Under the pieces are notes generated by a model. It had not been told where the DNA came from, did no database searches, and saw only the letters and a program-made list of their open reading frames with translations. Made by a program: the position numbers and the translations under genes. Of a stretch of DNA of 7,708 nucleotides, positions 5,153-7,708 are shown one piece after another. Each line of letters opens with the position of its first letter. Position 1 is the first letter of the stretch. This DNA comes from Actinomyces sp. (GTDB taxonomy: Bacteria; Actinomycetota; Actinomycetes; Actinomycetales; Actinomycetaceae). The stretch covers positions 1 through 7,708 of the forward strand of contig DUQT01000249.1 of the NCBI GenBank assembly GCA_012837655.1, written 5' to 3'.

Positions 5153-5992
5153 TTAGAGGGTACTTTGCGAACCCTCCGATTGAACAGCCTCTAAGAGTGA
5201 ATCTTGCCACCACGATACGAGCAAAAACACAAGCGCGATAAGTTCCTCCCGCGTGAACGCGCGCGCCGTGTTATCCGCGTTACTTTGCGATTTATTTTCA
5301 TTGCCGAGGGCGTGGCTTCGCTCACCCGATGGTGGTTGCGGAGCGCGCGCTCCAGCGGCTTCCTCGGATGGGGCGCCGGCGGAGGTCGGCCCGGCCTGTC
5401 CAGTGGGTTCGGCGCTCGAACCGCCACCGGCGGGGACATCTGCCGATGGGCCCGGCCTACCAGCGAAGGTTGGGTCGCCGGCAGCTTCGCCGCCACCGGC
5501 GGGGCTCTCAGCGGCGCCCTCGAGAATCGACATTATGCGGTCGTACCAAAGTTCGGTTTGTTCGGAGGATTCGACGCCAAGTCGCTGCGCGAGGACGAGG
5601 CGCAGATCGTTGAGGCCGGACAGCCACTCCCAGACGTGTTCGCGCGGAACGAGGACGGAGGTGTTCGCGCCGGTCACGATGTCGGACAGGGCTTCGCCGA
5701 TGGCTTCGAGCCGTTTGGATTTCTGTGTGCGCAGGGCGTCCTCGGTCATGGCGCGCAGGGATTGAGCTTCGGTGGGGTCTTCGGACATGGATGGAAGTAG
5801 GATCCGCAGGGTGGGATCTTCTGGTTCGTCGCGCTGGTCCTCGACCATAATTGCACTGAGAAAACTTTGTTCGGACGGGGCATCCAAGACGGTGATGGTT
5901 TCGCCCAAGAGTTGTTGGAGGATGAGGGCGACCTCGTCGTCAAGTTCAGTTAAATACCCGTCCGGGGTTGAAATGAAACCACCCAGAAGCAT
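5153..5992 (-). CDS. DUF2017 family protein with a large low-complexity insert
   Basis: DUF2017 proteins are found in actinobacteria next to clpS (Rv1332 beside Rv1331 in M. tuberculosis). Their biochemical function is unknown to me, though the fixed pairing suggests a link to ClpS-directed proteolysis. From the ATG at 5992 the product is 279 residues. Conserved parts are the N-terminal stretch GYLTELDDEVALILQQLLGE (12-31), the LNDLRLVLAQRLGV block (127-140) and the C-terminal helix ending VSWWQDSLLEA (259-269). Residues about 159-243 are an 85-residue Gly/Pro/Ala/Ser-rich insert, which explains the extra length over Rv1332 (about 218). The insert carries two copies of a 15-base GC-rich repeat, each encoding PAGGG (5421-5435, 5490-5504). 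A TTG at 6013, overlapping clpS, is an alternative start. The ATG is favoured by a GAGG placed five bases before it. Confidence 0.82.
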   Translation of the reverse strand: MLLGGFISTPDGYLTELDDEVALILQQLLGETITVLDAPSEQSFLSAIMVEDQRDEPEDPTLRILLPSMSEDPTEAQSLRAMTEDALRTQKSKRLEAIGEALSDIVTGANTSVLVPREHVWEWLSGLNDLRLVLAQRLGVESSEQTELWYDRIMSILEGAAESPAGGGEAAGDPTFAGRPGPSADVPAGGGSSAEPTGQAGPTSAGAPSEEAAGARAPQPPSGERSHALGNENKSQSNADNTARAFTREELIALVFLLVSWWQDSLLEAVQSEGSQSTL

Positions 5993-5997
5993 GCGGA

Positions 5998-6001
5998 CCT
6001 C
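5998..6001 (-). promoter_or_regulatory. Shine-Dalgarno deciding the DUF2017 start
   Basis: GAGG on the minus strand overlaps the clpS TGA and sits five bases before the ATG at 5992. The upstream TTG at 6013 has no comparable site, so this element favours the shorter product and couples it to the end of clpS translation. Confidence 0.55.
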
Positions 6002-6302
6002 ACGTGGATTCAACGGGTTCGAGGGTAGCCTTCAGCCCGTAGGAATGCATCGCGTAAACGTCCGCTTCCATACGCTCCTTCGGTCCTGTGGAAACGACAG
6101 CCTTGCCATTGTTGTGTACTTTCAACATTAGCGAGGACGCTCTTTCCAGACCGTATCCAAAATGCCGTCGGAACACCTGGGTTACGTAAGCCATGGTGTT
6201 GACGGGGTCGTCCCAGACGACTGTGCTCCACTGAGCATGCTTAGAAACACCCGGCGCTGATTGCGCACTGGGTCGCTGTTTCGTAAGTGGGGTGGGCGCC
6301 AT
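6000..6302 (-). CDS. clpS: ATP-dependent Clp protease adaptor ClpS
   Basis: ClpS binds proteins carrying destabilising N-terminal residues and hands them to the Clp ATPase (ClpC1 in actinobacteria) for degradation. The 100-residue product has a disordered N-terminal extension (1-24) and the ClpS core (25-97). Visible are STVVWDDPVNTMAYVTQVF (26-44), whose acidic pair D31-D32 lies in the N-degron pocket, and LKVHNNGKAVV (60-70), with H63 matching the pocket histidine of E. coli ClpS. The tryptophan before DD and the PVN insertion are typical of the actinobacterial subgroup. The ATG at 6302 has a TANNNT box six bases upstream and only a weak Shine-Dalgarno, so a leaderless transcript is likely. 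It is the first gene of the four-gene minus-strand operon and diverges from pncB across 58 bases. Confidence 0.94.
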   Translation of the reverse strand: MAPTPLTKQRPSAQSAPGVSKHAQWSTVVWDDPVNTMAYVTQVFRRHFGYGLERASSLMLKVHNNGKAVVSTGPKERMEADVYAMHSYGLKATLEPVEST

Positions 6303-6308
6303 ATTTTC

Positions 6309-6314
6309 AGCCTA
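6309..6314 (-). promoter_or_regulatory. Candidate -10 box (TAGGCT) of leaderless clpS operon promoter
   Basis: On the minus strand TAGGCT is followed by GAAAAT and then the clpS ATG, placing the expected transcript start on the start codon. The -35 region is not recognisable. This would be the promoter for the clpS - DUF2017 - murI - metallo-hydrolase operon. Confidence 0.5.
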
Positions 6315-6348
6315 GGAGAAAGACTCCGCGTTGGTGCGGTTTTGAGGA

Positions 6349-6354
6349 TAAACT
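6349..6354 (+). promoter_or_regulatory. Candidate -10 box (TAAACT) of leaderless pncB promoter
   Basis: TAAACT ends six bases before the pncB ATG. The only Shine-Dalgarno-like sequence, GAGG at 6344-6347, is 13 bases from the start codon, too far for normal use. Leaderless initiation is therefore the simpler reading. No clear -35 box or known repressor site was recognised. Confidence 0.5.
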
Positions 6355-6360
6355 CGAAAT

Positions 6361-7704
6361 ATGCCTGCATCAGCATCAACTGCATTATTGACCGATATGT
6401 ATGAGTTGACGATGCTGGATGCCGCTTTAAAGGGTGGCACCGCAAATCGTCGCTCCGTTTTTGAAGTTTTTGGCCGCCGGCTACCTGCAACCCGCCGCTT
6501 TGGCGTCGTAGCGGGGACCGGCCGCGTCCTCGAAGCGCTTGAACGCTTCGTTTTCCTTCCTGAACAGATCGATTGGCTTCATCGTGAAAAAATCGTGTCT
6601 GACGAAGCGCTGGACTTCTTGAAGGATTTCCGTTTTTCTGGCGATATTTACGGGTATGCGGAGGGTGAATGCTATTTTGAGGGCTCGCCCATCATGACCG
6701 TGGAAGGCACGTTTGCAGAGACCGTTTTGCTTGAAACGCTCGCGCTTTCCATCCTGAATCATGATTGCGCCGTCGCGTCTGCCGCTTCGCGAATGACGAT
6801 CGCAGCGCACGGCCGCCCCTGCATGGACATGGGTGCGCGCCGCACGCACGAACGTTCCGCCGTGTCCGCCGCCCGCGCGTCCGTGATTGGTGGTTTCCAG
6901 GGAACTTCCGACCTCGAGGCCGGAATCCGCTACGGCATCCCCACCATCGGCACGTCGGCGCACTCGTTCACGCTGCTACACGATTCCGAAGAAGAGGCGT
7001 TCCGCGTACAAATCGATTCGCTCGGAACGTCCACCACCCTGCTGGTTGACACTTTTGACATTTACGAGGGCGTGGAGCGCGCGGTCAAGGTGGCTCGCGA
7101 GGCAGGCGGTGAACTGGGCGCGGTCCGAATCGACTCTGGTGACTTGGTTGCTCACGCGTTTAAGGTTCGCGGTCTGCTGGATTCACTTGGAGCGAAGGAC
7201 ACGAAGATCACGGTGACCTCGGACCTTGATGAGTACGCCATTGCTGCGCTTGGTGCTGCCCCTGTTGATTCTTACGGTGTAGGTACGCGCCTGGTAACTG
7301 GGTCCGGAGTGCCTACCGCTGCACTCGTCTACAAACTCGTTGAACGCGAGGGCGAGGATGGCAACATGGTCAACGTTGAAAAGAAGTCTTCCTCCAAGTC
7401 GACCGTTGGTGGCCGCAAGGTTGCTGGGCGTGTCCGAAACGAAGAGGGATACGCATCCGAAGAACTCATCGTCGCTGGTGGATCCCGCGAGGCCGCGCTG
7501 ACCAAGCTTGAGGAAGAGGGCGCGCGTCCGCTTCAGGTACCGCTGGTTATCGACGGCGAGATACAGAAGGAACACTGGGGCCCGAACGCACTCAGCGAAG
7601 CGACCAAGCGTCACCGCGAAGCTCGCAACGAACTGCCCTACCAAGCATGGAGGCTGTCAGCCGGCGAAGCGGCTATTCCGACGCGCTTCATTCACCTGGG
7701 CTGA
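6361..7704 (+). CDS. pncB: Nicotinate phosphoribosyltransferase
   Basis: PncB joins nicotinate to phosphoribosyl pyrophosphate, forming nicotinate mononucleotide in the Preiss-Handler NAD salvage pathway and using ATP to phosphorylate an active-site histidine. The 447-residue product is full length. Motifs in order are LTDMYELTM (10-18), FEVFGRRLP (34-42), MGARRTHE (157-164), GTSAHSF (197-203) with H201 as the expected phosphohistidine, DTFD (230-233), VRIDSGDLV (255-263), VTSDLDEY (285-292) and GVGTRLVTGSG (306-316). The last of these binds phosphate. The C-terminal region holds a Lys/Ser-rich loop (340-349). The ATG at 6361 starts a few residues before the first conserved motif and has a leaderless -10 box. 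It diverges from clpS as pncB1 (Rv1330c) does from Rv1331 in M. tuberculosis. The stop lies four bases before the window end. Confidence 0.95.
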   Translation: MPASASTALLTDMYELTMLDAALKGGTANRRSVFEVFGRRLPATRRFGVVAGTGRVLEALERFVFLPEQIDWLHREKIVSDEALDFLKDFRFSGDIYGYAEGECYFEGSPIMTVEGTFAETVLLETLALSILNHDCAVASAASRMTIAAHGRPCMDMGARRTHERSAVSAARASVIGGFQGTSDLEAGIRYGIPTIGTSAHSFTLLHDSEEEAFRVQIDSLGTSTTLLVDTFDIYEGVERAVKVAREAGGELGAVRIDSGDLVAHAFKVRGLLDSLGAKDTKITVTSDLDEYAIAALGAAPVDSYGVGTRLVTGSGVPTAALVYKLVEREGEDGNMVNVEKKSSSKSTVGGRKVAGRVRNEEGYASEELIVAGGSREAALTKLEEEGARPLQVPLVIDGEIQKEHWGPNALSEATKRHREARNELPYQAWRLSAGEAAIPTRFIHLG

Positions 7705-7708
7705 GTAA

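Noticed and set aside
5151..5213. Upstream ATG of murI at 5213
   Set aside because: It would add 21 residues not seen in glutamate racemases and overlap the DUF2017 gene by about 60 bases. The ATG at 5150 gives the normal family N-terminus.
5204..5800. Plus-strand frames of 198 and 170 codons antisense to the DUF2017 gene
   Set aside because: They mirror the Gly/Pro/Ala-rich insert, have no start signals, and conflict with the conserved DUF2017 frame and its operon context.

Overview
The window looks like chromosomal housekeeping DNA from an actinobacterium, probably a moderate-GC member of the Actinomycetales (Actinomyces/Arcanobacterium/Trueperella-like). This rests on four things: the actinobacteria-restricted DUF2017 protein, the actinobacterial type of ClpS (W-DDPVN), the murI / metallo-hydrolase / rph / rdgB neighbourhood known from Mycobacterium tuberculosis, and start codons that sit directly behind TANNNT -10 boxes (leaderless mRNAs). 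Genus and species cannot be fixed from the sequence alone.

Layout, left to right. Positions 1-140 are a flank with a strong stem-loop. nudC (141-1088, minus) and rph (1123-2136, plus) diverge from a 34-base gap that is almost one perfect inverted repeat. rph overlaps rdgB (2136-2771, plus) by one base, and rdgB is followed by an intrinsic-type terminator at 2800-2826. A roughly 770-base gap without a credible gene (2772-3540) carries two repeat arrays, one of period 31 bases and one of period 83 bases, with their shared core motif in opposite orientations. A tightly packed minus-strand operon follows, in transcription order clpS (6302-6000), DUF2017 gene (5992-5153), murI (5150-4335) and a metallo-beta-lactamase-fold hydrolase resembling Rv1339 (4338-3541). 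pncB (6361-7704, plus) diverges from clpS.

Functional themes. nudC and pncB act on NAD: one cleaves NAD(H) or NAD caps, the other salvages nicotinate. rph and rdgB handle tRNA 3' ends and non-canonical nucleoside triphosphates. murI makes D-glutamate for peptidoglycan, clpS delivers N-degron substrates to ClpCP or ClpAP-type proteases, and the Rv1339-like enzyme probably hydrolyses cyclic nucleotides.

Most notable points. (1) All four divergent start codons have TANNNT exactly six bases upstream, and two of these boxes are mirror images in a palindrome that includes both start codons. (2) The non-coding repeat region separates rdgB from the metallo-hydrolase gene. (3) rph-rdgB is reversed relative to the M. 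tuberculosis order, so that repeat region lies at an apparent inversion boundary. (4) RNase PH and the DUF2017 protein carry long low-complexity additions. I see no CRISPR array, transposase, tRNA, rRNA or defence system, and no clearly novel multi-gene system.
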